Source of the DNA: Paraspadella gotoi
Lineage: Eukaryota > Chaetognatha
DNA length: 64,000 bases
NCBI GenBank assembly: GCA_051294375.1
Contig: CM119268.1
Coordinates: 9,928,370 to 9,992,369 of the forward strand
Reading direction: 5' to 3'
The notes beneath the pieces were generated by a model. The model saw nothing but the letters and a program-made list of their open reading frames with translations, made no database searches and was not told the DNA's origin. How positions within the stretch are numbered: the first letter of the stretch is position 1; the number at the start of each line of letters is the position of its first letter. Below are positions 25,101 to 36,700 of this stretch, in pieces. The translations under genes were made by a program, and so were the position numbers.

Positions 25101-26946
25101 ATTATACTTACGCCGACTGTAACCTTCCCATTCGGTTAGTTAAGGATTATGGGCAAGTAGGGGTTAGGGTTAAAGGTGTTTAGGATTGGTTAAAAGTGAT
25201 AAGGGTTAAGGGCAGTTATGATAGTTAAGTTAGTTATGCTAGTTAAGGTTTGAGGTAGAGTTAAGAGTAATTAAGAAAGATTAGTAGTTTTTTTTTACGT
25301 AATAAAAGTTTGGGTTAATTTTATTATCGCTAACCGGGGTTAAGGGTTAAGGGAAGTTTAGAATTAATGATAGTTTAGGTAGGAGTAACCCTACTCAATG
25401 AGTGAAAGAATACATGCTCAAACGAAAATTTATACATTCTTTATATATGCTCTATCAAAATCCATCAAAAAATTAAAAATTTTTTTTTAATAATGCAAAA
25501 AAGATAAATAATATTTAATGTAATGATAAAAAAGTATAATATAAATTTTTTTAAAAAATGATTTAAATATTTAGTCAAAACAACTAAAAACTTTATATTA
25601 TCTACGATAGCCAATAAAATTTAAATATTAATTTATACAAGATTAAAATAATCTATTATAAGCATAGATTATAATATTAAAATATTTTTTCTTTTTTCTT
25701 AAACAGAGAATATAAAATTGTACCCATTCGATCTTTTTTCAGACTTATTTTCTGGACCTTGAGAGGGGGAATCGGACGCTCTTTCCAGGATGGATCCGAT
25801 TATACTAAGGTAAGTAGATGTCATCGAATGACAAATTCTATGGCTGTATGGGAATGTCAATTCATTTATTCTTTAAGTTATCTTTTTTTTCCCTTTAGAT
25901 TGCTTTTGTTAGGAAACCAACAGCGTTAACCATCAATTACGAAAAAAATTATTTGTTCTGGATCGCTTCGCTAGATGGCATCGTGGAATCCGCAAAACTG
26001 GACGGGAGTGACAGAAGGACAGTTGCGCAAATTAAGGGTTGGTCTCATGGATTGACCACGGTAAATTTTTACTTTGAAATTTTTTTAGAGTAAAATTAAC
26101 CCAAATTGGATCTGTTAGGTACTGTTTGTCAAAGTCAAATGTAGTACTTCACTAAATAAAAAAAAATATTTTCGTAGTTGGGTGATTTCATCTACTGGAC
26201 GGAACGAGATGACGATTGCGTGGACAGTCGCCTCAAAAAATCAATCAATGGTGAATGCGAGGAAAACTCGGTTTTCCGCTCAAATATCAACGGTAAAAAC
26301 AAGGGGGGGGGGGCAGCCAGCTATAAATATAAAGCGTTATAACGACCGATTTTAAATTTAAAAGTAAATAATTATTGTTCTTTAGACGGCGTTCGACAAC
26401 GAGTATGGAACATCTCGAGAGGCCTTAACGTCGGCATCGAGGCCTTGCGACCCCAAAACGGGACGCCGCGATATTGCAACTGCGAGGGGATTTGTCTCGC
26501 GTAAGTGACGGTGGGTCGTATCTATCGATTTTTAGCTCCAACAGAACTTTGTTTCTTTAATATTAGTGGTCCGAGGGGTGACGTTTGCTCTGAGTGCCTG
26601 GGTAAAAACCCGCCGGACTACTGCGAATTACCGACGCCCCAACCTCAATTCGTTAGTTGGCTTTAAAAATTTAACAATTTACGTAAACGTAATGTTTTCT
26701 TTCGTTGCTTCCTTATCATCGTTACACTCCTATTTCTAGGAGGCTCTGCCTGATTGGACCGAGTATCGTCGCATCCCGACCGACGGAATTCTTTACATGA
26801 TAATCTTCGCAGTCGTCATGCTGCTTCTGACGCTGCTGCTGGCGTCGCTTATCAGCTGCGTACCTCGCGACTCTCAGCCGGAAAAACTACGAAGTCCGGC
26901 GCCAAATCAGTGCGTCACGATTCAGAGCGTCGCCCAGCCGAATTGA
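22145..26946 (+). CDS. YWTD-propeller single-pass membrane receptor (LRP-like), 5' end unresolved
   Basis: Cell-surface protein built of two tandem modules, each a six-bladed LDLR class B propeller plus a Cys-rich unit. Exons: 22145-22306, 22370-22427, 22488-22642, 22707-22986, 23056-23203, 23277-23507, 23608-23827, 23908-23963, about 24807-25037, 25743-25809, 25899-26060, 26178-26292, 26396-26500, 26567-26651 and 26740-26946. YWTD-type blades include KIFYTD, NVYWVN, LLFWIL, RLFWAT and FVYWTD in module 1, and TLFYTD, ILFWTD, LIFWTL, YLFWIA and FIYWTE in module 2. The Cys-rich units share ICLARG or ICLAG. A transmembrane segment (ILYMIIFAVVMLLLTLLLAS) and a short basic tail end at TGA 26944-26946; polyA AATAAA is at 27095. 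No LDL-A repeats are seen. The 5' exon and the acceptor near 24807 are unresolved. Confidence 0.85.
24010..24250 (+). repeat. Interspersed repeat family (GAATATACCGCC tail), copy 1
   Basis: About 240 bp shared with 46230-46465: blocks CTCCTGTCACTGGCGCGGTT, CGCTTGGGATGGT and the tail TGTGAATATACCGCCA. It lies in an intron of the receptor gene. SINE-sized, but I do not see a clear pol III promoter. Confidence 0.75.
25110..25400. repeat. CGCCGACCG MITE copies, diverged and partly reversed
   Basis: Begins CTTACGCCGACTG with GGGTTA-rich interior. A second end in the opposite orientation (TTATTATCGCTAACCGGGG) lies at about 25320. Confidence 0.5.
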
Positions 26947-27204
26947 CAAGGGGCTTAAAAAAATATTCTGACGGAGAATTGTGAATTGTGAAGTTTTAAA
27001 CGTTTCATTTTATTATCATTTTCTGTCATTACTTTTTTTCGCCAAGAGAGAAATTTTTACTGTAAATTTGTTATCACATAAAAAACGTACATACAATAAA
27101 ACCAGTCAGTAAAATACATAACGTCACGTCGTTACCATAACACGGTTTATTATTATTCAATAATCCTGTATTCAGTAAAAATTTTTCCATGTCTAATTCG
27201 ATGA

Positions 27205-30001
27205 TCAAATTGGGTCCTGCTGAATCTTACTCGACGACCTCGCCTCCTCGCAAACGCGAATCATAGAGACAGCGGCCGCGGCCGCAGCATTGGCTTGACT
27301 CGTCCAGGGAAGTAATGGAACTCGTTGGTCCAAAACATTATCGAATCCTGGAAGGAATAAACCAAAAAATATTTAACAGTTTGCAGAAATATATAATGTA
27401 TGCGGTCTGGTGGACTAAAATCCACCAACCGTTAATCAGGCGCCATTGGTGCAGAAGGCAAGTCAGTCGCCTCCCAACCCAAAACCGGGGTTCTAGCCCG
27501 GTGGCTGCCTAGCATTTAAAAGAGACAGGGCGCTAAACCCGCCTGTAACAGTGTGTTACAGCCTGATCCGAAGCTCAGTGACTGCTTATATTGAATGATT
27601 CGGTCACTAACTCATAACAATTATTTATTTCTCTTCAGTGATTTCTTAACTTACTGGGCCAAAGGGAGCTTCCTCTCAAGTAAGGCGAGGAGGAGACGAG
27701 ACTTGAGAAAGGGGCAGAGTGCGAAGTGGGTCCCGATTGGGTCGAGCCCCTAGCCACGATTGACGAGATGTGCGAAGGAGTGGCGCGGAGGGGTGGTCGC
27801 GGGTAACTCGGAGGGAGAAGGAGAGAAGAGTAGGGAGAGTAGTCGAGAAATGAAGGGAGAAACAGTGAAGCAGATGAAGGAAGAGGAGGACAAGCAAAGG
27901 GGATATTGACAAACGAGGAGAGAGATGCGCGCTCGTCGACCATGGAACCCTTCATTTGTTTTCGTTCGTCGTCGATCACTAAAAACGTTCGGGGGAACTT
28001 AATGAGGGTGTGGTACAACGAAGATTCTCAATTGATAACTGTATATTGTACAATGCGCCCATTACCCCGTGAGCCAGAACGAATGGAACAAAGTAAAAAT
28101 TTATTACACAGAAACTACTTTATATTTTCATATAATAAGATAACTTTTATTAATTTCTAAAATACATTGATCAAAGGCGGCAAAAACCTTTATCTCTAGA
28201 TCTTAAAGCTTCTGGTTCACAATAAAGTATTGTTTCTACTTCTGATACAACTTTCGTCCCATCTTGGATGCTGAATTGCATACAATCACCACGCAAAATT
28301 TTAGGTGAAAAATTCCAACCGAATTTTCAGATTTCAGGTTCCAGCGGGATTCCTCCCCAAGGGATTCCCCCCCATAGAATTCCTACCACACGGGATTCCT
28401 CCCAAAAGAATTGCTCCCACACGGGATTCCTCCCACACTCAGATTTCAATATGCTTCATAAAAATTCAATTTTACGTAGTAAAAAGTCGGTTATTAAATT
28501 GAAAATGATATACATAAAACGTCAATGACTTTTCTACCTATAAAACAATCAGGGTGAATATACGCATAGAAGAATGACAATGATTTTATTAGTGCCATCC
28601 GTTCTGGCTCACGATTCCGTCTCCAACATCTACGCCGTCGCATCTTTTCATTCCTCACCATTGGGTTCTTCGGCGTGTTTGTCCCTGTCTTGGACGGTTT
28701 CTTCGTCCTCTGATCCCGACCGCCCTGTCGCCAAAGTCAGCAAGGAACCGGCGCCGGAAACTTCGCTCTCTTGGGAACTTTTTGACAGGGAAACTCGCAA
28801 AGATGTCGAAGGACCGATTCGAGCGCGCATTGACTTCCGCCATTTGGCTCTCCGGTTTTGAAACCAAACCTGGCAGATTGTTGATGACATTTCAACATCA
28901 AACCGATTGAAACCCCTCCTTCCCTATCAAAAGAAACTCGTATGGTGGACTAAAATCCACCAACCGTTCATCAGCGGCCATTGGTGCCGGAGGCAAGTCA
29001 TTCGCCTCCCAACCCAAAGGTCCGGGGTTCTAGCCCGGTGGTCGTCTGGCAGGGACGGGGCGCTTAACCCACCTGTAACATGGTGTTACAGCCTGATCCG
29101 AAGTTCAGGGACTGCTTATATTGAACGGTTCTGTCACTTTCACATAACAATAATTACTGTCTCTTCATTGTGAGCCCGACTTCGAACACAACAGCAACAA
29201 CAACACTTACAGGCGACATGCCTCAACCTGGCGATGCACTTTCCGCCCACAACACATCAGGCACATGCCTCAACTTGGTGACGAACTTTTCACCAACAAC
29301 AACAATTCACTGAAGAGACGCAACAGACTTCTCCCTACGAGAGGGGGGATGTATGGTGGACTAAAATCCACCAACCGTTCATCAGCGGCCATTGGTGCCG
29401 GAGCAAGTCATTCGCCTCCCAACCCAAAGGTCCGGGGTTCTAGCCCGGTGGTCGTCTGGCAGTTAAGAGGGACGGGGCGCTTAACCCACCTGTAACATGG
29501 TGTTACAGCCTGATCCGAAGCTCAGGGACTGCTTATATTGAACGGTTCTGTCACTTTCACATAACAATAATTACTGTCTCTTCACTCGCCTGTATTCGCG
29601 CTTCCGTTAACTGTAGTCTCATAGCCAAATCTTCTCGGACAAATATATCGGGATAATGCGTTTGAAGAAATAGATCTTCCATGGCGCATAACTGCTGAGG
29701 CGTAAATGTCGTTCGATTGCGACGCTGCAATATGTATTAAGAAATTAATAAAATAAACTATAAAAATTTTCAAAAAAGTTATAACAACACTATAAGGCAA
29801 CTCTTTTACTATTTCAAATGGTGTACACACCTGTCGACGACGATGCAACAAGTATTCGTCAAGAATAAGACTTTGCTCTGGACCCATGTTACCCTCCATC
29901 TTCGTTTCCATTCCAAGGGGCATTGGACCGGAAGAATCATTTCCATCTAATGTAATTAATGTTCCGCATTGGCGATATTGTTGTACTTTTTCAACATCCA
30001 T
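27205..30001 (-). CDS. DRGX/PRRXL1-like paired-class homeobox transcription factor
   Basis: Nuclear DNA-binding factor. Exons: 30001-29831, 29724-29590, 28869-28659 and 27347-27205, joining in phases 0, 0, 1. The homeodomain runs [20 protein letters not shown], then [35 protein letters not shown], with Gln at homeodomain position 50. [14 protein letters not shown] and LTEARIQ are closest in my knowledge to DRGX. The segment before it ([11 protein letters not shown]) also resembles DRGX. Intron 2 uses a GC donor (CAG|GCGAGT), demanded by continuity of the homeodomain. The last exon ends [20 protein letters not shown] and may hold a degenerate OAR motif. The ATG at 30001 follows an in-frame TGA. 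A minus-strand polyA signal is at 27146. RAX or UNCX relatives are the alternatives. Confidence 0.88.
27409..27625 (+). repeat. tRNA-derived SINE, copy A
   Basis: Starts with the hairpin GGTGGACTAAAATCCACC, continues with a tRNA-like body whose B box is GGGGTTCTAGCCCGG (T-arm stem CCGGG/CCCGG), and ends with a shared tail GCCTGATCCGAAGCTCAG and TTATATTGAA. The most diverged of the three copies. Confidence 0.8.
27640..27960. other. Purine-rich stretch in homeobox gene intron
   Basis: GA-rich, GC-richer DNA in intron 3 of the homeobox gene. It yields Ser/Pro-rich open frames on the minus strand with no domain signature. No gene called. Confidence 0.4.
28345..28440. repeat. Minisatellite, ~17 bp GGGATTCCTCCCA unit
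   Basis: Five or six tandem, diverged units of CGGGATTCCTCCCAA type. Intronic. Confidence 0.8.
28942..29168 (+). repeat. tRNA-derived SINE, copy B
   Basis: Same family as 27409 and nearly identical to 29354. It lies in intron 2 of the homeobox gene on the opposite strand and ends TTACTGTCTCTTCA. Confidence 0.85.
29354..29585 (+). repeat. tRNA-derived SINE, copy C, abutting a splice donor
   Basis: Nearly identical to copy B, including the 5' hairpin, the B box and the terminal CTCTTCA. Its end leaves only five intron bases before the homeobox exon edge at 29590. Confidence 0.87.
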
Positions 30002-31980
30002 TAATTTTCACTTACTTAAGCCGTGGTTAAAATTATTTTTCACGACTTCAATATCCACATTTTTATTCCCAGCCATCGGCGCCGAAATCTAAAAAAAATT
30101 GTTTTCTTCAAATTAATATTCAACTTCTTGATCTCGCAATCCCGCAAGCCAATCTTTACCGGATTTATCGGTCCCGGTTCAAAGTGCTTGACAGGGACGG
30201 GCGAAACGCAGGTCAGAAGCGAACGATCCAATCGTTGCGGCGGTAAATTCATATTGGCAGATCAACGCCAAGACAAATTGAGAAATAGGCCTGGCCGCGA
30301 AGAGCCAAAGTCGCTTTTATAAGCTCGACCAAGTTCTCTTCCACCCTACGGCACCGCGGGCTCCACTTGTTGCTCGTTCGCGCCGCCGAAAGGAAGAGGA
30401 GCGTCGGCGGAGATTCCATCGTTTTTTAACGCCTCCGATTGGTCGACCATGAAACCTTTCAGGCGACAATATTGGCTCGCCTCTGTCTCTGCGCTTCCTC
30501 CTCCTCCGCGGATGGGAAATCGTCGCGAGCGGGGGATCGATCGGCGTCGTTCCGCCGTCGAACCCATTAACGGAATGAAGGCAGAGACGGTGACGGGATT
30601 TCGACGAGCTTTTTATCAATTTTCTGCCCTTTAGCGGAGAGAAAATGCTTTTACCGTTTAATCGAAACATTCGCCGTCGAGGGGGACGGAGTTCTGGGGG
30701 AGGGTTGACGGGGGGGGAAATGCTTCGTCAAGAACTACCTTCTATTTTACAGCATCGACGTTTTTGTTTTAGGTTGTTAACTCACGCGTTCAAAACTGTG
30801 CTCGAAAGATAGAGAGAGGTCGTATCGAATTTCTGTCAGTTATGCTGTCATTCTCATAGCAAAGTTTTATTGTTCCTTTAACTTCAATTGAACTTCGCCT
30901 AAAAAAATGGTTGATTTATCAATGAACAGCTTTCTATATGCATTCTAAACTATTAGTTTTTACTACCCCAAAAAATAAATTCACTTAAAATAAATAAAAA
31001 TTCTAAGGCTAATCCGTCACAACTTTCAATTCGAAATCCATTCCCGCACACAAGGTCGATACAAAAAACTTCCGATCAATCATGATTTCCTTTTTATTTT
31101 CATGAAAGGAGAAAAAAAAGTAGCGATGATATCGACGTCGAGAAAGACGTTATCATCTCAATGAATCAGTTAATCACACTAATCGCGAAAAACGCATTGG
31201 AGAAAGGACTTTAATTTCTGCGAGTAACCTTATCGATTCCTTGTCCTCCTCTTGTCGAGCGAGGGAAAGAAAAGAAAAATTGTTCTTTCTCGCTTAGTTT
31301 TTTTTCCTCGGCTTTTATTTCCCTGAGATTTCGCGTGAAAAAGGCGGGCCTCTTCAAGAGATTACATCGAGAAACAAGGTCTTAAACTTCCGTTTAAGAA
31401 CCTTTTCCATAAGGTTTCTCAAGTGAGGAAAATAGGGAAAAAAAAACTGGAATCGTTTCCGTAATCGGGCGATAGAGGCGGCTTATTGTCACGATTATCA
31501 GAATTATATGAAAAGATTCGCCATTTCCGTCGCTTAATGAGCCGAGTGTCAAAATAGGAGGAATAGCGGCCCATTTTAATTCGCCTGTTCCTCTTTAATT
31601 GGCCTTAAAATCAGTAAAAAACGGCCATTCAATTTTTTTTGTTGACATTTTTCAGTTACTAATGACGACTGTTATTCTTCTCGTTTGACAATGTGAAATC
31701 GAGATTATTTAGTAGATTCACAGAAAATTCTCTTGACCATCTACTAAAGATGTAAACATTTTAGCAAATATATAATAAAACTGAATGTCTAAAATTTTGA
31801 GGTAAGCAAGTGCTGCATTTAACTTTAAAGACAAATTAAAGCGAAGCTGAAAGAAACACCTTCAAAGTAAGCTATGTATGAAACGAAAAAAACGAAGATT
31901 ACTAAATAGATATATATACATATATATATAAACTTACAATTTATCATATACAAATTTAGTTTATCATCGTAAAAAAAATC
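30002..31980. other. Upstream region of the homeobox gene
   Basis: Probably 5' UTR, promoter and regulatory DNA for the homeobox gene. A GC-richer block at 30330-30700 may be its promoter. A short frame MAGNKNVDIEVV starts near 30075 on the minus strand and ends at TGA 30014, just before the called start; it may be an upstream ORF. No other gene is supported. Confidence 0.45.
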
Positions 31981-31982
31981 CT

Positions 31983-32735
31983 AAAAGTATAGTGATCTCG
32001 CCAGACGTTACTATCAAAGAAAATTAAAAAAATTAAAAAAACCCTAAATTATTGATGTGATAATAATTGATTATTGATGTAATAATAATGGAATATTGAT
32101 GTGATGATAACGAATTATTGATACAATGATATTAAAATATTGATGTGATGATGAGAAAACGTTTAAAAAATATAATGAATCAATAAAACTATATAAAATA
32201 AATAGAAAAAAATTTTATTAAATAAATTGATGGAATAAATGTGGGAGAGATAAAGAGATAAAAAACAAAAAAATAAAGGGAAAAAAAAAAAAAAAATAAA
32301 AAATAGTTTTGCAGTGATAAAATCAGAGGAAAGACCGGTCGCTGCAGAGCTCAACTCGTTTTTAAACAAATCTGTAAAGAGAAAGAGAGAGAGCTAAAAA
32401 TAAATAAAGAGAAAAAAAAATCCAGCCGCAGAGATCAACTAATTTTTAAACGAATCAGAAAAAAAAAGATAAAAAAAATATAAAACATTTTTTATACTAT
32501 ATACTAATTTGAATATTAGAGTTAATCACAATCTGAAAAAAATTCAAACAAAAAATATTTGAATCTATATAAAACATATTATTTTAAAAGATCTTGATGA
32601 TGAAAAACTATATTTAAATTACAAATATATACTTTTATATTTTATAATTATAAACAATTGTAAAAAAGTGCGACGACGACGTCATGCAATAGTAAACCAT
32701 TATCTCGCCCATGGAGAGCCTAGGCCCGAGATAAA
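31983..32735. repeat. GATCTCGCC minisatellite element, full-length copy
   Basis: Left end AAAAGTATAGTGATCTCGCC, tandem ATTGATGTGATGATAACG-type units, then CTGCAGAGCTCAACTCG and TTTTTAAACGAATCAG segments, GACGACGAC, and the right end CTCGCCCATGG..CCCGAGATAAAAA. The ends form a short inverted repeat (ATCTCGCC/GGcGAGAT). No coding capacity. Confidence 0.8.
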
Positions 32736-32803
32736 AAGTAAATAAAACTCGAATTTAGGGTATGATGATGCCGGCTAATATTTCCATCGATTTAATTTCA
32801 AAA

Positions 32804-33430
32804 TCAAGAAGTGAAAACGTAGACAACGTTGAAGCCAATAACGATCATGAGTATGATGAAAAGACACACGAAACCGACGAGAATTCTGCGAAGAAGAATT
32901 CGTGTTTCGTTCAAGACGGGATGTATGCCCAACTCGTTCGCAGCTACCACGGGACTATTGCGGGCTTTCCACATGGCACAGTGATGCTGCAAAGAGGGAC
33001 TCAAAGCTATATGATTCAAAACGGTCTTTAATGAACGTCAAATTATTACCTCCAGTCGACGCAGTTCCATCTCCTTCGCCTTCAATGCCCATCTAAGATT
33101 CTTTTCATCGAGATTACTTCCGCAAACGCAGTCGGGAATGTTATGATATCCTACGGATTCGAGGGAAGACAAAGCGGTCGTCCTAATCTGGTATCCCAGT
33201 CGTTGAGATGGCTTTTGTCTGAAACGTCGCTCATGGCGTCCACAGCAAGGCTCGGTGGACGCAATTGCGCCGGCTTCGGGTATTTCCGGCAACTTGGAAC
33301 GGCGAAAATTAATTAAAGTTGTCTTAGGCCAAATTGCAGCCCGATGAGAATGGGTCACGGCACGTGGATAAAGTATTGGTGCAGAATGAGTACGACAAAC
33401 CAATATGCGGTCGCGTGAAGGAAATGGCAT
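32804..33430 (-). pseudogene. Unrecognised membrane-anchored protein ORF with one in-frame TGA
   Basis: I do not recognise the family. From the ATG at 33430 the frame is open for 130 codons, meets a TGA at 33038-33040, then continues in the same frame for 77 codons to a TGA at 32804. The first part is basic with two Cys motifs (EPCCGRHERRF, IPDCVCGSNL); the second ends in a strong transmembrane segment (ILVGFVCLFIILMIVIGFNV). A GT..AG pair (33049-33026) would remove exactly 24 nt including the TGA, but that is well below the ~55 nt minimum of other introns here. It could be a decayed gene, programmed readthrough, an ultra-short intron, or a sequencing error. The first part might also have an upstream exon. 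Confidence 0.5.
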
Positions 33431-33703
33431 TGTTTGGAACAACGAATTGATCGTTAAACCAGCGATCAAAATAAACAAAAAGGAACCGAACGGTTAAACT
33501 TCAATAAAAAAGAGATTAAACCTAAGTAAAAACCAAATGGTGGTCAAATATAATCGAGTCAAAAATATACTCTGAGTATATGTGTAAAATTGTGTATGGT
33601 TAAAAACACGACTTAAAACAAGTCGAGAGATATATAAAAACAAAACGATACATTCGTTCAGAATGCATACACCGGCTAATAAAACGACGAATATTAAAAC
33701 ATT

Positions 33704-36700
33704 TCACGAAGAGGAAAAGATTAAACTATGCGACGGGAGACGACAGTAGTGGTCCCGGATCTCGCCCGGATCGCGTCGAATCACGTCTCCTGTCTCCATG
33801 AGCAGCGCGCCTTTATTAGGCGCCAAAGTCGGGATGGAACCGTACGTGGTGTCCAAAGTGGACAGAAATTTGGCTCGTACATTTATTGGTCCACGCTTCA
33901 ATTCATGATCGAAAGTCTCCCCGGAAACACGACCTTTAAAGCAAAGAATAACCCCGATTTGTTCCGCGTCTTCGCAAGTCTCCGGGAGAGGTTGATTCAA
34001 GGTCTCGGGAAGAAAGAGCGTTAAAATTCCTTTAAAAATAAAGCGCTATTGACTTTTTATTATATTATTAAAATATTATTAAAGAATTTAGCCGACCGAT
34101 GAAAATAGCGAGACCCCCACAAAGCAGCAACGGCCATTGGGCATCCTTTCCTCCTATTTTATCTTCGCAGACATTAAAAACCGTATTCATCTCTCTGCCA
34201 AGATCAGCTATGACAGGCGCCAAGATGCCACCCAAACGCCCACAGCATGATGATAAACCCACCCCTAAATTACGGACTACCTGAAAAGAAAAGAGGAAAA
34301 AATAGCCATTGACCAGGGTGTCCAGGGACGACCGGAGGGGGGAGGGGAGGTGTGCTCATACCGTTGGGAAGATTTCCGCGGAATAAATGCAAATGACGGT
34401 AAAAGAAATAGAGGCAGCCCACTTTCCCACCATCATCAAACCTTTAAAACAAAAGTACAGTATTCAGTAACTATCATAGTTCGGAATATAGTAACTTTAC
34501 AATAAGGCGGGGCAGAATTTAACATTTTTTACAATATGAAAAAGTCTTCAATAAAAGTCTTTTGTCCTTTTACAACCAAATTGACTTATGATGTTAGATT
34601 TTGATTAAATTAATTTTTCTCCTGCATGGAAGCATTTTAATATTTAACAATATATAAAAAATATTTAAAATTGTTTTTAAAAAATTTAAATTTTTAAAAA
34701 TGGATTCTGATAAATATTAAAAAGTTAGATTAAGGTTATACTACAAATTTCAAAAATTTTAATGATAAATTTTTTTTTTTTTTTTTCGTTGCTAAGTGAG
34801 TATTAAGAAATGTTTATTGATGTGCCAATACAACGACTTTTATTATTAATAGTAATAGTTTTCACAAGCTGATGAAGACTCGAACCAACAGAGTTGAAAC
34901 ATGTACTATTAATAATAAAAATCGTTGTATTGGCACATCAATAAACATTTCTTAATGATAAATTTAAAAAACCTTAAAAAATCACCATCATCATCATTAT
35001 CATTCATTAAATTTTATAATTTTTATTTAATTTCATAGATAAATCATTAACACATTAACAATATTTATATCGGACTTCTGTTAGTTTGAAACCTGTTCCG
35101 CCTTACTGTACAATGTTTATTTTTATTTTAATTAGTATTATAGTAATTTTACAATGTTCTCACCGATAAGCGGCGCGTTGTCAGCGACTTTCTCCTCGGT
35201 TTTGGTACAGATAGTTAACAACAAGGCGGCGCCGGCCACGGTGTGAGAAAACACTAAGAGATTGCGTCGTCCGAAACGCGACATGGTGACGCCGCAAAAA
35301 ACGTAGGCGCTGAGTTCTACGCCGCCGGAAATTGACAGATTTAGTTGCAGCGACGGCGAGACTTTTCCTGAAAATATAATCACATACTACAAATTTCAAA
35401 AAATTTAATGATAAATTAGTACGTTTAAATATCACTCATGACGATGAGTACCCGCCGTCATGGTTAGGCCGTAGTATAGTAACGTTATTATGAACCAGTT
35501 CAAAAAAATGATGATGGTTTTGCAGAGAAAATTTGGTCGTCGAAAGCTAAAGATGTCGCGGAATCGTCCAGTTTCCGGTTGGGCGTGAACGATAGAAATA
35601 GAAGCGTCGTCCATTTCTGAGGTAAGAAATAATTTATGTAGTCTTTTTTTAAGGTTGAGACGATCGTAAATTTGGTTACCAGCGACCGTGGTTCGAAACT
35701 CCTCGAAATCGACTCCATTTCGCTTTGCCGCCATTTTGAGAATTTTCATCAATTGGTCAATGCGATGTTTCGCGAACAACCACCGCGGCGATTCTGATTT
35801 AAAACAAAAACTTATAAAATAACAATATCTGAATATGTTAAAATGTTATTTATAAAAATCATTTGTTGACATGAGCGTCACAAGAATTGTCACAAGAGCG
35901 CACCAGGTAAAAACCGCGGAATGAAAAATATGATGAATGGCAGCGTGCAGGCTGCGGCGGAAAGCTGCAAAAGCCTCCACTCGCGAAGCGACAAGGAGAG
36001 AGCGGCGAGGACGAACGTGCCGATGGCGACGCAGGCGTGATTCACAATGGAAACCAGATGTCGCTTAGAGGGTCCAACGTGTTCCACGGCCAACACCAAC
36101 GTCGATGTCAACATCCCGGAAAAGGTGGAGCCGTTGAAGAAGAGGATGACGACGAAGACCGGGAAGTCGGGGGACGCCGCCAAAACGGCGCTCGTCGCAA
36201 GATTAAAACCTACGGCGGCTTTGACGGCGACGGTCCTCCCGAACTTATCGGCAACGACGCCAAACACAACGGCGCCGAACATAACGCCCACCCACATCAC
36301 GCATTGAGAGGTGGGGACGGCGTCGCGGGAAGAACACACCAAGCCCCACTCTCCCGTTGCGCTTAAAGTCATTACTGTAAAAAAATTTAAAATAGTAAGG
36401 GCTAGGAGACCGACAAAAATTGCGTTACCATAAAAACTATTTAAATGTACGAATACGGTAATCACCGGAGTCATCGTAGACGAAGTCATGGCACAAAACC
36501 AAACGCTCTTTTTCTCCGGCGGAAGCTGTCCCGTTTGCGATACAGCATTCCTGCATCGTCCCATCCTCGGATTTTGGGATCAAGGATCGAATGTAACTGC
36601 GAACAATGTTTCGTAGTGATTTAACTCAGGATTTGATTACCATAGGGAAATACCTTGAGTGCTCGTCGCCAGTCTCCTCGTAGGTGTCGTTGGCGAAGAC

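Noticed and set aside
30014-30081. Coding first exon MAGNKNVDIEVVKNNFNHGL of the homeobox gene
   Set aside because: Its donor would need a ~30-nt intron or a phase shift to reach the called start, and an in-frame TGA separates them; at most an upstream ORF.
32804-33478. Selenoprotein reading of the in-frame TGA
   Set aside because: No SECIS-like structure was seen downstream, and the sequence context around the TGA resembles no selenoprotein known to me.
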